The notes beneath the pieces are model-generated. The model was not told where the DNA came from. It ran no database searches and saw nothing but the letters and a program-made list of their open reading frames with translations. Position numbers and translations under genes: made by a program. Below, in pieces: positions 30,861 through 42,823 of a stretch of DNA of 64,000 nt (position 1 is the first letter of the stretch; each line of letters opens with the position of its first letter). Origin of the DNA: Rhodovulum imhoffii (GTDB lineage: Bacteria > Pseudomonadota > Alphaproteobacteria > Rhodobacterales > Rhodobacteraceae); contig NZ_QAAA01000001.1 in the NCBI RefSeq assembly GCF_003046545.1, positions 62,001 through 126,000 on the forward strand, given 5' to 3'.

Positions 30861-30970
30861 TGTGCTTTCTCCTTTTTCCCGGTGTAGCATGGAATGGCAA
30901 GACGACGAGAGGGTTGGCGAAGCGGCCCGCGCGGGGTATTTCGAGGCGAACTCAACAGGAAGGATACCCG

Positions 30971-31879
30971 ATGAGCCTGTCGCCGGAACAGCGTGCCGAG
31001 ATCGAAGCCCAGCGCGCCACCATCGCATCCACCCGGCGCACCGTTGCCAACGGGATGGAGGCGCAGCTTTACACCGCCCACGAAGTCCTGGACCATGGTT
31101 TTGTCCGGGTCATCGATTATATGGGCGACGATGCTGCGATTTGTCAGGCGGCGCGGGTCAGCTATGGCAAGGGGACCAGGTCGGTCAGCAATGATGAGGG
31201 GCTGATCCGGTACCTGATGCGCCACTGGCATTCGACCCCGTTCGAGATGTGCGAGGTCAAGTTTCACGTCAAACTGCCGGTTTTCGTGGCGCGTCAGTGG
31301 ATTCGTCACCGTACCGCCAATGTCAACGAATACTCCGCGCGCTACTCGATCCTCGATCGGGAGTTCTATATTCCCGCGCCGGATGCGCTTGCGGCGCAAT
31401 CGACGGTCAACAACCAGGGGCGGGGTGCGCTTCTGGAGGGCGAAGAGGCCGCGCGCGTGCTTGAGGTGCTGAAAGGCGATGCCGCGCGCTGTTATGACAA
31501 TTACGAGGCAATGCTCAGCCAGGACGGCCAGAAAGGCCTCGCGCGGGAGCTGGCGCGGATGAATCTGCCAGCCAATATCTACACCCAGTGGTACTGGAAG
31601 GTCGATCTGCACAACCTGTTCCATTTCCTCCGCTTGCGCGCGGATATGCACGCGCAATACGAAATCCGCGTCTATGCGGAAACCATCTGCCGGGTCGTGG
31701 CCGACTGGGTGCCGCTGGCCTATAAGGCGTTCGAGGATTACAGGTTGGGGGGTGTGGCCCTGTCTGCCACCGGAATGGCCTGTATCCGCCGGATGGTGAA
31801 CGGCGAAACCGTCACGCAGGAAAATTCCGGCATGTCGAAGGGGGAATGGCGAGAGTTCGAGGCGCTTTTGAACGGGTAA
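30971..31879 (+). CDS. thyX: FAD-dependent thymidylate synthase
   Basis: A 302-residue ThyX, which makes dTMP from dUMP with FAD, NADPH and methylene-tetrahydrofolate. The signature RHR-x7-S-x-R is present ([15 protein letters not shown], about 114-128), and the C-terminal [18 protein letters not shown] segment is typical. ATG 30971 follows AGGAAGGA; the frame is open upstream without family similarity. It ends 8 bases before a strong hairpin shared with cspA. Confidence 0.95.
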   Translation: MSLSPEQRAEIEAQRATIASTRRTVANGMEAQLYTAHEVLDHGFVRVIDYMGDDAAICQAARVSYGKGTRSVSNDEGLIRYLMRHWHSTPFEMCEVKFHVKLPVFVARQWIRHRTANVNEYSARYSILDREFYIPAPDALAAQSTVNNQGRGALLEGEEAARVLEVLKGDAARCYDNYEAMLSQDGQKGLARELARMNLPANIYTQWYWKVDLHNLFHFLRLRADMHAQYEIRVYAETICRVVADWVPLAYKAFEDYRLGGVALSATGMACIRRMVNGETVTQENSGMSKGEWREFEALLNG

Positions 31880-31886
31880 GCGCAAA

Positions 31887-31911
31887 GCCCCCTGCGCCGT
31901 GCGCAGGGGGC
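31887..31911. terminator. Bidirectional hairpin terminator between thyX and cspA
   Basis: A perfect 11-bp GC-rich stem (31887-31897 with 31901-31911) with a 3-base loop sits between the convergent ends of thyX (31879) and cspA (31920). On the minus strand it is followed by TTTGCG, giving a short U-run for cspA; on the plus strand no U-run follows, so thyX termination may be weaker. Confidence 0.65.
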
Positions 31912-31919
31912 AGCAGGGA

Positions 31920-32126
31920 TCAGAGCGCCTGCAGGTCGCCGGCCGATTTGCGACCGTCGCGGCCTTCGATCATCTCGAAGGAAACTTTCTGATTGTCGGC
32001 CAAGCCGGTCAGCCCGGCGCGCTCAACGGCCGAGATGTGCACGAACACGTCTTTGCCGCCATCATCAGGCGCGATGAAACCAAAACCTTTGGTGGTGTTG
32101 AACCATTTTACGGTGCCGGTGGGCAT
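31920..32126 (-). CDS. cspA: Cold shock protein
   Basis: A 68-residue single cold-shock domain with RNP1 (KGFGFIAP) and RNP2 (DVFVHISAV), as in RNA-chaperone Csps. ATG 32126 gives the standard MPTGTVKWFN start. It ends next to the shared terminator at 31887-31911. The 210 bases upstream, shared with the divergent ArsC-like gene, may hold a regulated 5' leader, but I see no clear cold-box. Confidence 0.95.
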   Translation of the reverse strand: MPTGTVKWFNTTKGFGFIAPDDGGKDVFVHISAVERAGLTGLADNQKVSFEMIEGRDGRKSAGDLQAL

Positions 32127-32336
32127 ATCCGCTACTCCTTTAAGTTGCCTACCCGCGGAATTGCGGCAGGTCAGGTCACAGCCAGATCTTCCAAGTCTTC
32201 CGGCTGCTCCTGAAGGAGGAGCGGTCGTCATGGTCGTAGGCGTCACGAAATCGACCATGGGGACCGAATCAGATAAAAAGCAAGTGAAAGCTGTGTATAC
32301 TCTTTTGTCATTTGAAAAATTACATGCAGGGGGACA

Positions 32337-32678
32337 ATGCGCTTCTTTGGCCTAAAGTCTTGCGATACATGCAGAAAAGCAAGGAAATCCCTGTCCCCCC
32401 ATTACCAGATGCGCATTATTGATGTTCGCGACGACGGTGTAAGCCGTGGCGATCTGGCGCGCTTTTACCAGGTGTTCGGGGATCGGCTTGTCAACCGGCG
32501 CTCCACCACATGGCGGGAGATCGACGAAGCCATGCGGTCATCGAACCCGGTGGACCTTTTGGCGGCCTGTCCGACGCTGATGAAGCGTCCGGTGATCGAA
32601 CATCGGGGCCTGGTCTACCTTGGCTGGGGGCAGGATGTTCAGGCGGCATTGCTTGACAGGATTCAGGCGTCCAAATAA
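32337..32678 (+). CDS. ArsC/Spx-like thioredoxin-fold protein
   Basis: A 113-residue protein of the ArsC/YffB family. The N-terminal redox motif CDTCRKA (Cys9, Cys12) and the RRSTTWREIDEAMR and LMKRPVIEHRG segments are typical of YffB-type glutathione-dependent reductases. True arsenate reductases of this fold carry additional Arg residues, so arsenate reduction is unproved. It is followed 18 bases later by the frameshifted membrane protein gene. Confidence 0.8.
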   Translation: MRFFGLKSCDTCRKARKSLSPHYQMRIIDVRDDGVSRGDLARFYQVFGDRLVNRRSTTWREIDEAMRSSNPVDLLAACPTLMKRPVIEHRGLVYLGWGQDVQAALLDRIQASK

Positions 32679-32696
32679 CCCGGCAGGAGGTTCCTT

Positions 32697-33052
32697 ATGC
32701 GCAACGCAGCCCTTACCCTTGGGGTGATCGCCGGAATGATCGGCTTGATCGTGGGCTTTTCAGCTATGGCTATACGGTCGTCCTCGATGAGTTTGGCGAA
32801 ATGGGCGATGCCCTGCCCCAGGTCGATAACCCGCAACTGATCCGTGCCGTGGCGCTTGTTTCTCCGATCCTTGCGATTGCCGGGGGGGCCATGGCGCGGG
32901 CGCGCAATGTGCCGGCCGGCGTTTTGCTGTTCTTCTCGGCGGCGGGCATGTATTGGGGCTTTGGGTTCAATGTATTCACGATGTTCCCCATCGCGATGGC
33001 TGCGCTGGGTGGCTTGCTGGCGATCCTGGCGACTCAACCGGATGCGGCCTGA
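32697..33052 (+). pseudogene. Small membrane protein gene with a one-base frameshift
   Basis: Starting at ATG 32697 (ribosome site GGCAGGAGG, 32682-32690) the frame encodes MRNAALTLGVIAGMIGLIVGF and then runs into a wrong reading and a TGA about 47 codons in. Restoring one T in the T-run at 32757-32760 gives a continuous protein of about 118 residues: FSYGYTVVLDEFGEMGDALP, then two more membrane helices to the stop at 33052. The reconstructed protein has 3-4 membrane segments and matches a common uncharacterised Rhodobacteraceae membrane protein. Either a real inactivating deletion, a sequencing/assembly error in a homopolymer, or recoding. Confidence 0.8.
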
Positions 33053-33585
33053 CGGCGCAGCAGCGCATCCACGGAAAACGGCCCGCCCCCTTTCAGGACA
33101 AGTATGCCCAATACCACGAGCCACAAAAGCCGCTGGTCAAGGACAGGGCTGTCAGGGATGCGGTCGAACCACGCACCAAGGGTTTCCGGCTGGCCGAGAG
33201 CCCCATGCCCGAACACATCCGTCCATGTTTGCACCACCACGAAGCCGATCATTCCCAGCGCTGCCAGCCGTGTTGCCAGACCCAGAAGCAGCAGAAGCGG
33301 GAGTACAAATTCGGCCCATGTCCCGACCATCACCACCAGCGTATGGCCGGCATTCAACTGGGTGATGTCGTAGCCCACCGCCTCCATCTTGCGGGGGAAG
33401 ATCTGGGCATAGGCCCCCAGGGCGGGTTGGAACAACCCGTCCCCCAGCTTGGTCATTGCCGATGCCCAGTAATAGACCAGCAGCGTTGCGACAAACGCCA
33501 GCCGGGCGAGCGAGGCGAGGATCGGCGTTGCCAGCGGTTCAAGGGTGTCGAAGGCGGTATCGTGCAGGGTTATCAGGTGTTTCAC
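33034..33585 (-). CDS. DoxX family membrane protein of the bufferin operon
   Basis: A 183-residue DoxX-type protein with four predicted transmembrane helices (LARLAFVATLLVYYWASAMT, AEFVLPLLLLLGLATRLAAL, MIGFVVVQTWTDVFG, LLWLVVLGILVL). DoxX proteins are small inner-membrane proteins, often quinone- or redox-linked. It is the last gene of bufA-bufB-bufC-doxX; its ATG overlaps the bufC stop (ATGA). Some bufferin clusters contain such a gene, suggesting a role in redox support or export. Its 3' end overlaps the convergent frameshifted gene by 19 bases. Confidence 0.85.
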   Translation of the reverse strand: MKHLITLHDTAFDTLEPLATPILASLARLAFVATLLVYYWASAMTKLGDGLFQPALGAYAQIFPRKMEAVGYDITQLNAGHTLVVMVGTWAEFVLPLLLLLGLATRLAALGMIGFVVVQTWTDVFGHGALGQPETLGAWFDRIPDSPVLDQRLLWLVVLGILVLKGGGPFSVDALLRRQAASG

Positions 33586-34322
33586 GGCGCAGGCTCCACA
33601 GAGATCAGGGCATGTCCGGCCAGTAACCGGGAAAGAACCGGGGCGGGGGTGAAGCGGGGCGCCTCGGCCTCGCCGGCCAAGACCGCAGCCCCGAGGGGGG
33701 CGCCCTCCAGAAGGGTCGCGACGAAGGCCGCCCCACCCGGCGGCAGGGCCTGTGGAACCGGGTCGAATAACGGGCGGCAGATCAGAACATCATGCGTGGC
33801 GTCGGAAATGTCCGTCTGGTCCTGATGGGCTTTCCAGATGCGCAAGACAGGCCATCCCGCGCGCAACACCCGTACTGAGGGCGCCAGCCGCAGGATCGCG
33901 GTTGGAAGGTTTTGTGCCGGGATTGCCGCCAGAGCTTCGGGGCGTATCGGCTCGGTGTCTGCGGCGTGGTAACTCTCCCTCAGGGCAAGCTCCAGCCGGG
34001 CGACGTCGGGCAGGTAGGGCAGGCCCTGCACCGGGGGGAAGCGCTCCAGAAAACCGGGCAGTTGCGCGCCATAAAACATCAGGCGGGGGGAACGCGGTGG
34101 ATGCGCGCGGGCGAACTCGGCCGCCATGGCTGCGAAGAATTCCTCCCCGACCAGGGCCCGGACCACGGGAAAACCGGTTTCCAGGGCGCGGACGAGGCTG
34201 CTGATGATGTTATTGCGGTAGATATCGAACCGCTTTCCGGCCGGTCGGCCTTGCGGGTCCGTCAGGCCGGGTGGAACCGGGCGCTTCGGATCCAGGAGCG
34301 CCAGCGTGAATGCGTGGCTCAT
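33582..34322 (-). CDS. bufC: DUF2063/BufC-type partner of the DUF692 enzyme
   Basis: A 246-residue DUF2063 (HvfC/BufC N-terminal domain) protein. It starts [20 protein letters not shown] and has the conserved [39 protein letters not shown] and [13 protein letters not shown] segments. In this family the protein binds the precursor peptide and partners the DUF692 enzyme. ATG 34322 is chosen because it overlaps the bufB stop (34319). The C-terminal half is shorter and less conserved. It overlaps the DoxX gene downstream. Confidence 0.88.
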   Translation of the reverse strand: MSHAFTLALLDPKRPVPPGLTDPQGRPAGKRFDIYRNNIISSLVRALETGFPVVRALVGEEFFAAMAAEFARAHPPRSPRLMFYGAQLPGFLERFPPVQGLPYLPDVARLELALRESYHAADTEPIRPEALAAIPAQNLPTAILRLAPSVRVLRAGWPVLRIWKAHQDQTDISDATHDVLICRPLFDPVPQALPPGGAAFVATLLEGAPLGAAVLAGEAEAPRFTPAPVLSRLLAGHALISVEPAP

Positions 34323-35170
34323 GGGGTGGCCTGTTGCAGCCGGGCTGCCGCGCGGGCGGCCTCGGCGGACAGTACGGGCCAGTCTGGGATGTCCGTATCC
34401 CATTCGATCAGGGTCGGGCAGGGGCCGGTGCGGGTCAGGGCGTGGGTGTAAAGTGCCCAGACCGGGTCGGCCACCGGGGTGCCGTGGCTGTCGATCAGAA
34501 CAGGGGCGCCGTGTTCGTCTTGGTCGGCGTCGTGCCCGCCGAGGTGGATTTCCCCCACGACATCGACGGGGAACGTGTCGATATACGTGCGGGGGTCGAT
34601 CTGCTGGTTGGTGGCGGAAACGAAGACATTGTTCACATCCAGAAGCAACCCACAGCCGGTGCGGCGGCTGATCTCGGCCAGGAATTCCGTTTCCGGCATT
34701 TCGCTTTCGGCAAAGCGCAGGTAGGTTGAGGGGTTTTCCAGCAGCATTGTGCGGCCCAATGTCTCCTGTACCTCGTCGATATGGGACGCGACGCGGGCCA
34801 GCGTGGCATGTGTATACGGCAGTGGCAGGAGATCGTTCAGAAAATGGCTGTCATGGGTGGACCATGCCAGGTGCTCGGAGAAACCGGCGGGGCGCAACCA
34901 GTCGACAAGATGAGCCAGCCGCGCAAGGTGATCCTTGTCCAGAGGCCCGTCTCCACCGATGGACAGGCCGACCCCGTGGACGGAAATGGGAAAACGTTCG
35001 GCCAGTGCCCGCAACTGCGCAAGCGGGCGGCCGCCGTCGCCCATGTAATTTTCGGCGTGGATTTCCAACCAGCCGACAGGGCCGGGGGTCTCCATCAGGC
35101 TGTTGAAATGCTGCGGTTTGAAACCGACGCCCGCACGGGCGGGCAAACTGTTGAAAGGTTGATCAAACAT
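34319..35170 (-). CDS. bufB: DUF692 multinuclear iron-dependent oxidase (MNIO), bufferin-modifying
   Basis: A 283-residue DUF692 (MNIO) protein with the TIM-barrel fold of MbnB. Conserved metal-site residues are visible: [60 protein letters not shown] and LIEWDTDIP, giving His, Glu and Asp ligands for two or three irons. MNIOs oxidise Cys in precursor peptides. The DUF2282 precursor gene directly upstream (48-base gap) is the likely substrate. The stop overlaps the bufC start. Confidence 0.92.
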   Translation of the reverse strand: MFDQPFNSLPARAGVGFKPQHFNSLMETPGPVGWLEIHAENYMGDGGRPLAQLRALAERFPISVHGVGLSIGGDGPLDKDHLARLAHLVDWLRPAGFSEHLAWSTHDSHFLNDLLPLPYTHATLARVASHIDEVQETLGRTMLLENPSTYLRFAESEMPETEFLAEISRRTGCGLLLDVNNVFVSATNQQIDPRTYIDTFPVDVVGEIHLGGHDADQDEHGAPVLIDSHGTPVADPVWALYTHALTRTGPCPTLIEWDTDIPDWPVLSAEAARAAARLQQATP

Positions 35171-35217
35171 CGGGTCCTCCCAGGGGACATCCCCGGCCCG
35201 AAGGCCGGGGAGACGGC

Positions 35218-35502
35218 TCAGGCGGGGAGGTCGCGGTCAAGCGCTTCAAGCGCGCCCATGCGGCCCTCGGGCAGTTCCATGGTTTCGCAGGTTCCCGCCG
35301 GCACAAGCTTCCACGCGTTGCCTTGGTAGTCGACGGTCGACGTACCGGCGCAGGTGGTGCCCGGCCCGGCCGCGCAGTCGTTTTCTCCGGCCAGTGCAAC
35401 GCCGAAGCATTTTTCCTGTGTTTCCGCCTGTGCGGTCCCGTGGGTTGCCAGGGCGGCGGCAACGGCCCCGGCAAGGGCGAGCGTCTTGGAATGGGTCGTC
35501 AT
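35218..35502 (-). CDS. bufA: Bufferin precursor peptide (DUF2282)
   Basis: A 94-residue DUF2282 protein. A Sec signal peptide (to about GTAQA, residue 26) precedes a mature part with four Cys: [36 protein letters not shown], and AGTCETM. This Cys layout and the [11 protein letters not shown] motif match bufferins, RiPPs whose core Cys are modified by a DUF692 enzyme and then bind copper in the periplasm. ATG 35502 is preferred over a start 57 bases upstream because GGGAG precedes it and it gives a normal signal peptide. It is the first gene of the operon. Confidence 0.88.
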   Translation of the reverse strand: MTTHSKTLALAGAVAAALATHGTAQAETQEKCFGVALAGENDCAAGPGTTCAGTSTVDYQGNAWKLVPAGTCETMELPEGRMGALEALDRDLPA

Positions 35503-35600
35503 GTTGAAGCTCCCTGTTGTGTTTTCAACAATCACAGAAAAGCCGGGGGAGGCGTTCAACTGCCAGTCACAGGGTGGTGTTGCACGGGGCTGTGACGAAT

Positions 35601-35637
35601 TGTAATAATTATAATCTTTTCGCAGCGTGTCCGTAAC
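35601..35637 (-). promoter_or_regulatory. Candidate promoter of the bufferin operon
   Basis: On the minus strand an AT-rich stretch contains an exact TATAAT (35613 to 35608). The hexamer 17 bases upstream (TTACGG) is a poor -35. A start near 35601 would give a leader of about 100 bases before bufA. The position, just downstream of the thrS terminator, fits an independent operon promoter. I did not find an ECF-type GTAAC-CGAA promoter here. Confidence 0.3.
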
Positions 35638-35646
35638 CGATTGTGC

Positions 35647-35680
35647 AAAAAAGAGAAACCTTCCTGAGGGGGAAGGTTTC
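35647..35680 (-). terminator. Intrinsic terminator of thrS
   Basis: A perfect 10-bp stem (35655-35664 with 35671-35680) with a 6-base loop is followed on the minus strand by TCTTTTTTG. It lies about 55 bases past the thrS stop and separates thrS from the bufferin operon. Confidence 0.85.
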
Positions 35681-35734
35681 TTGCCAGGTTCATACCCTTC
35701 TGAGACCCCTGAATGTTTCAGAAACTCTTACGCA

Positions 35735-37681
35735 TCAGCGCAAATCCGGGGGGGTGGCCTCTGCCCGCAAGCCGGTCACCAGCGTGTCCAGATCCATCAC
35801 TTCGGTCTGCTTTTGTCCGAGGCGGCGGACGGAAACCGTGCGGTTTTCGACCTCTTTCTGGCCGATGGCCAGAATCACCGGCACCTTTCCGACAGAATGT
35901 TCCCGGACCTTGTAGTTGATTTTCTCGTTTCGGGTGTCGGCTTCTGCCCGCACGCCGGCGGCTTTCAATGCGGCGGTGACTTCATGCACATACGCATCCG
36001 CATCGGACACGATCGAGGCCACGACGACCTGGCGCGGTGCCAGCCAGAAGGGCAGCCTGCCGGCAAAATTCTCGATGAGGATGCCGATGAAACGTTCAAA
36101 ACTGCCAAGGATCGCGCGGTGCAGCATGACCGGACGGTGCTTGGCCCCGTCTTCGGCGATATAGGCGGCTTCCAGGCGTTCCGGCAGAACGAAATCCACC
36201 TGAAGCGTCCCGCATTGCCAGTCCCGCCCGATGGCGTCGGTCAGCACGAATTCCAGCTTCGGCCCGTAGAACGCCCCTTCTCCGGGGTTCAGGGTGTAAG
36301 TGTACCCGGCTGCATCGGTTGCGTTTTTCAGGGCGGTTTCCGCCTTGTCCCAGACGTTATCGCTGCCGGCGCGCATTTCGGGCCGGTCAGAGAACTTGAC
36401 CTTGAACTCTTCAAACCCGAGGTCCCTGTAAACGGCGCTCAGCATTTCGATGAAGCGGCGGGTTTCTTCCTCGATATGCGCTTCGCGGCAAAAGATGTGC
36501 GCGTCGTCCTGGGTGAACCCCCGCACCCGCATGATGCCGTGTAGTGCGCCGGAGGGCTCATACCGGTTGCAGGCACCGAACTCAGCCATGCGCAGGGGCA
36601 GTTCCCGGTAGGATTTGAGGCCCTGCTTGAAGATTTCGACATGGCAGGGGCAGTTCATCGGTTTGAGCGCATTGATTGATTTTTCGCGCGCATGTTCTTC
36701 ATCGACCTCGACGACGAACATGTGCTCCTGGTATTTTTCCCAGTGGCCGGAGGCTTCCCACAGGCGACGGTCCACCACCTGGGGGGTGTTGACCTCGACA
36801 TAACCGTTCCGATTTTGCTGGCGGCGCATGTAATCTTGCAAAGCCGTGTAGATGTTCCAGCCGTTCGGGTGCCAGAATACCTGTCCGGGGGCCTCTTCCT
36901 GCATGTGGAACAGGTCCATCTCGCGGCCGAGGCGGCGATGGTCCCGCTTTTCGGCCTCCTCGAGGAAGGTCAGGTGGTCTTTCAGGTCCTGTCGTGTCCT
37001 GAAGGCGACGCCATAAATCCGCTGAAGCATCGGGCGGCTGGACTCTCCGCGCCAGTAGGCCCCGGCCACCTTCATCAGCTTGAAGGCGTCGGCCGGGACC
37101 TGGCCGGTGGTCTGGAAATGCGGCCCGCGGCACAGATCCTGCCAGTCGCCGTGCCAGTACATGCGGATCGGCTGTCCTTCGGGGATCATGCCGACCAGTT
37201 CCACCTTGTAGGGTTCGTTGGTGTCCTCGTAATGCCTGACGGCGCGGGCGCGGTCCCAGATTTCGGTGGTGACGGGGTCACGCAGGTTGATGATCTCGCG
37301 CATCTTCGCCTCGATCGCGCCGAGGTCTTCGGGGGTGAAAGGTTCCTCCCGGTCGAAATCGTAGTAAAAGCCATTCTCGATGACCGGGCCGATGGTAACC
37401 TTCACGCCGGGCCACAGTTCCTGTACCGCGCGGGCCATGATGTGGGCACAATCGTGGCGGATGAGTTCCAGCGCCTGCGCGTCATCCTTCATCGTGTGGA
37501 TGGCGATGGAGGCATTCGCGGTGATGGGCCACTGCATATCCCAATGCGTGCCGCTTACCGTCGCGGAAATGGCCTTTTTCGCCAGGGAGCCGGATATACC
37601 TGCCGCCACCTCGGCCGGGGTGACGCCGGCGGGAAAGCTGCGCGATGTACCATCGGGGAATGTCAAGGAAATTTCGGCCAT
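35735..37681 (-). CDS. thrS: Threonyl-tRNA synthetase
   Basis: A 648-residue class II ThrRS with all domains: TGS (start [11 protein letters not shown]), editing domain with the [11 protein letters not shown] metal-type site (about 75-85), and the catalytic core with [28 protein letters not shown] and [17 protein letters not shown], then the anticodon domain. ATG 37681 follows GAGGAG; the frame is open 30 codons upstream without conservation. It is followed by a strong terminator at 35647-35680. Confidence 0.96.
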   Translation of the reverse strand: MAEISLTFPDGTSRSFPAGVTPAEVAAGISGSLAKKAISATVSGTHWDMQWPITANASIAIHTMKDDAQALELIRHDCAHIMARAVQELWPGVKVTIGPVIENGFYYDFDREEPFTPEDLGAIEAKMREIINLRDPVTTEIWDRARAVRHYEDTNEPYKVELVGMIPEGQPIRMYWHGDWQDLCRGPHFQTTGQVPADAFKLMKVAGAYWRGESSRPMLQRIYGVAFRTRQDLKDHLTFLEEAEKRDHRRLGREMDLFHMQEEAPGQVFWHPNGWNIYTALQDYMRRQQNRNGYVEVNTPQVVDRRLWEASGHWEKYQEHMFVVEVDEEHAREKSINALKPMNCPCHVEIFKQGLKSYRELPLRMAEFGACNRYEPSGALHGIMRVRGFTQDDAHIFCREAHIEEETRRFIEMLSAVYRDLGFEEFKVKFSDRPEMRAGSDNVWDKAETALKNATDAAGYTYTLNPGEGAFYGPKLEFVLTDAIGRDWQCGTLQVDFVLPERLEAAYIAEDGAKHRPVMLHRAILGSFERFIGILIENFAGRLPFWLAPRQVVVASIVSDADAYVHEVTAALKAAGVRAEADTRNEKINYKVREHSVGKVPVILAIGQKEVENRTVSVRRLGQKQTEVMDLDTLVTGLRAEATPPDLR

Positions 37682-37782
37682 GAATGGCTCCTCGTCGGTT
37701 TGGCGCCCACGGAACGCCCGGTTGCGGGTATGGTTGGCAGGTTCTTTCGCGCCGCATGCAAGGTGTGTCAAGGGCGGACGGG

Positions 37783-37811
37783 AAAAAGGCGCGGGAGAAG
37801 CCCGCGCCTTT
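37783..37811 (-). terminator. Intrinsic terminator of valS
   Basis: A perfect 11-bp stem (37785-37795 with 37801-37811) with a 5-base loop ends on the minus strand in TTTTT. It lies 16 bases after the valS stop (37827) and upstream of thrS, so the two synthetase genes are separate transcription units. Confidence 0.88.
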
Positions 37812-37826
37812 CAGATGGCGCACCGC

Positions 37827-40979
<3,153 letters not shown>

Positions 40980-41045
40980 CGGGGTGTCCTTCGCATCGGG
41001 TATCGGGGGTTGGTCTAGCGAATGCCCGGCCCAAGGCCAAGCCCT

Positions 41046-41480
41046 TCAGACGGTTCGGTCGATCCGGGTGGACAGGTGGATCAGGCTTTCGGAGGATTTC
41101 ACCCCGTCGGTTTCCCCGATGATGTCCAGCACCTTGTCAAGCGCGCTGGCCGTGTCGGCGGCGACATGCACCATCAGATCGAACCGGCCCGACGTGGTAT
41201 GGGCGCTCTGGACTTCCGGCGTTGCTTTCAGCCGGGCCAGAACGGCGGGCTGGGCGCGAGGTTCAAGCGTCAGAAGAATCGTGGCGCGCAACCGCCCGCG
41301 CGCGGCCGCATCGCCCAGACGGACGGTATATCCCGCGATGACGTCGTCGCGCTCCATCCGCTCGATCCGGGTTTGCAGGGTGGACCGGGCCATACCCAGC
41401 TTGCGCGCCATGACGGCGACGGACATGCGCGCGTCCTGCCCCAGAAGGCTGAGAATCCGTTGGTCGACCTTATCCATCAT
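41046..41480 (-). CDS. Lrp/AsnC family regulator
   Basis: A 144-residue Lrp/AsnC protein. The N-terminal HTH (VDQRILSLLGQDARMSVAVM, KLGMARSTLQTRIERMERDD) is followed by a RAM ligand domain (RLRATILLTLEP, SGRFDLMVHVAADT). The start is ATG 41480 (or 41477); ribosome site weak. It is divergent from the PLP decarboxylase gene (115-base gap), so it probably controls that gene in response to an amino acid. Confidence 0.88.
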   Translation of the reverse strand: MMDKVDQRILSLLGQDARMSVAVMARKLGMARSTLQTRIERMERDDVIAGYTVRLGDAAARGRLRATILLTLEPRAQPAVLARLKATPEVQSAHTTSGRFDLMVHVAADTASALDKVLDIIGETDGVKSSESLIHLSTRIDRTV

Positions 41481-41595
41481 TTTGCCACTCTTTTCGTCAT
41501 TATGCCGGCTTTCAGGGCTGAAACAACACTTCTGACCGGTGAAACCGGCGATTATCTGCGGCATTCTGTTTCCACGCCCAAGGAGGGAGGACACG

Positions 41596-42729
41596 TTGAA
41601 CATCACCCGGCAAATCTGGCCCGATCTTTCAGGCTTCCTGGCCCATTCCCAACCGGACCATCCGGTTCTTTTCGCCGCTCCGGAGGCGGTGCAGTCACGG
41701 GCGCAGAGATTCATTTCCGGGTTCGACGGTCTCGTGACCTACGCGGTGAAGGCGAACCCTTCGCCGCTGGTTCTGTCCAACCTGGTTGCGGCAGGGGTGC
41801 GCGCATTCGACGTGGCTTCACCCGATGAGATGGTCCTGGTGCGCGACCTGATGCCCGATGCGGTGTTGCACTACAACAATCCGGTACGTGGGCGCCGCGA
41901 AATCGCGGAGGGCGTACGCCTTGGCGTGGCCTCGTGGTCGGTGGACTCGCGCAGTGAGCTTGAAAAACTGGCCGGCCGGGTTCCCGCAGGGGCCGAAATC
42001 GCCGTCCGCTTCAAGCTGCCCGTGCAAGGGGCCGCCTATGATTTCGGTGCCAAGTTCGGCGCGACCGAGGCCGATGCCATCACGCTTTTGCAAGAGGTCG
42101 CCGCGCTGGGCATGACGCCTGCGCTGACCTTTCACCCCGGCACTCAGTGCACCGATCCGGTTGCGTGGCGCAGCTATATCGCTGCGGCGGCCCGGATTGC
42201 CGAAGGCGCCGGGGTGCGCATTGCGCGGCTGAACGTTGGCGGAGGATTCCCGGCCGGGCGTACCGGCAACGAGCCGCCGCTGGAACTGTTCTTCGCCATG
42301 ATCCATGAGGCCACGGCCCATGCTTTCGGGGCCGGTCGCCCTGCTCTGGTTTGCGAACCCGGCCGCGGCATGGTGGGGGATGCTTTCGCGCTCGCGGTGC
42401 GGGTCAAGGCAATCCGTGACGATGCGCATGTGTTCCTTAACGACGGTATCTATGGGGCGCTGGCGGAGTTTCCGCTGATCGGTCTGCCCGCGGCACCTCG
42501 GGCGCTTTCGCCTGCGGGCACGCCGCGCACGGGCCGTGCGGTGTCACGTACCGTTTTCGGGCCGACCTGCGACAGTCTTGACCGGTTGCCGGGCACGGTC
42601 AGTCTGCCCGCTGATCTGCAGGAAGACGATTACCTCGTCTTTCCCGCGATGGGCGCCTATTCCAGCGCCACGGCAACCCGTTTCAACGGCTATGGGGCAC
42701 TGGAGACGGTAACCGTTCTGACGCTCTGA
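41596..42729 (+). CDS. Ornithine/diaminopimelate-type PLP decarboxylase (fold III)
   Basis: A 377-residue alanine-racemase-fold decarboxylase of the ornithine/arginine/DAP group. The PLP Lys is in TYAVKANPSPLVL, the glycine-rich phosphate site is LNVGGGFPAG, VCEPGRGMV follows, and the substrate Cys-Asp are in VFGPTCDSLD. These fit eukaryotic-type ornithine decarboxylase, so putrescine synthesis is the best guess. The start is TTG 41596: a very strong ribosome site (AGGAGGGAGG, 41581-41590) lies 5 bases upstream. The Lrp-type gene is divergent. Confidence 0.85.
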   Translation: MNITRQIWPDLSGFLAHSQPDHPVLFAAPEAVQSRAQRFISGFDGLVTYAVKANPSPLVLSNLVAAGVRAFDVASPDEMVLVRDLMPDAVLHYNNPVRGRREIAEGVRLGVASWSVDSRSELEKLAGRVPAGAEIAVRFKLPVQGAAYDFGAKFGATEADAITLLQEVAALGMTPALTFHPGTQCTDPVAWRSYIAAAARIAEGAGVRIARLNVGGGFPAGRTGNEPPLELFFAMIHEATAHAFGAGRPALVCEPGRGMVGDAFALAVRVKAIRDDAHVFLNDGIYGALAEFPLIGLPAAPRALSPAGTPRTGRAVSRTVFGPTCDSLDRLPGTVSLPADLQEDDYLVFPAMGAYSSATATRFNGYGALETVTVLTL

Positions 42730-42823
42730 TACGCGTCTTGGCGAATGTGCCGCTTGCCCCTACCATGGAAACGAGGTGAGGGGGCAGGCGTGCGCGATAT
42801 GTCGGGATCGGGAAAGGTAAAGC

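Noticed and set aside
35503-35650. SigF-type promoter (GTAAC-N-CGAA) upstream of bufA
   Set aside because: GTAAC occurs only on the wrong strand and with no partner element; only an AT-rich -10 remains.
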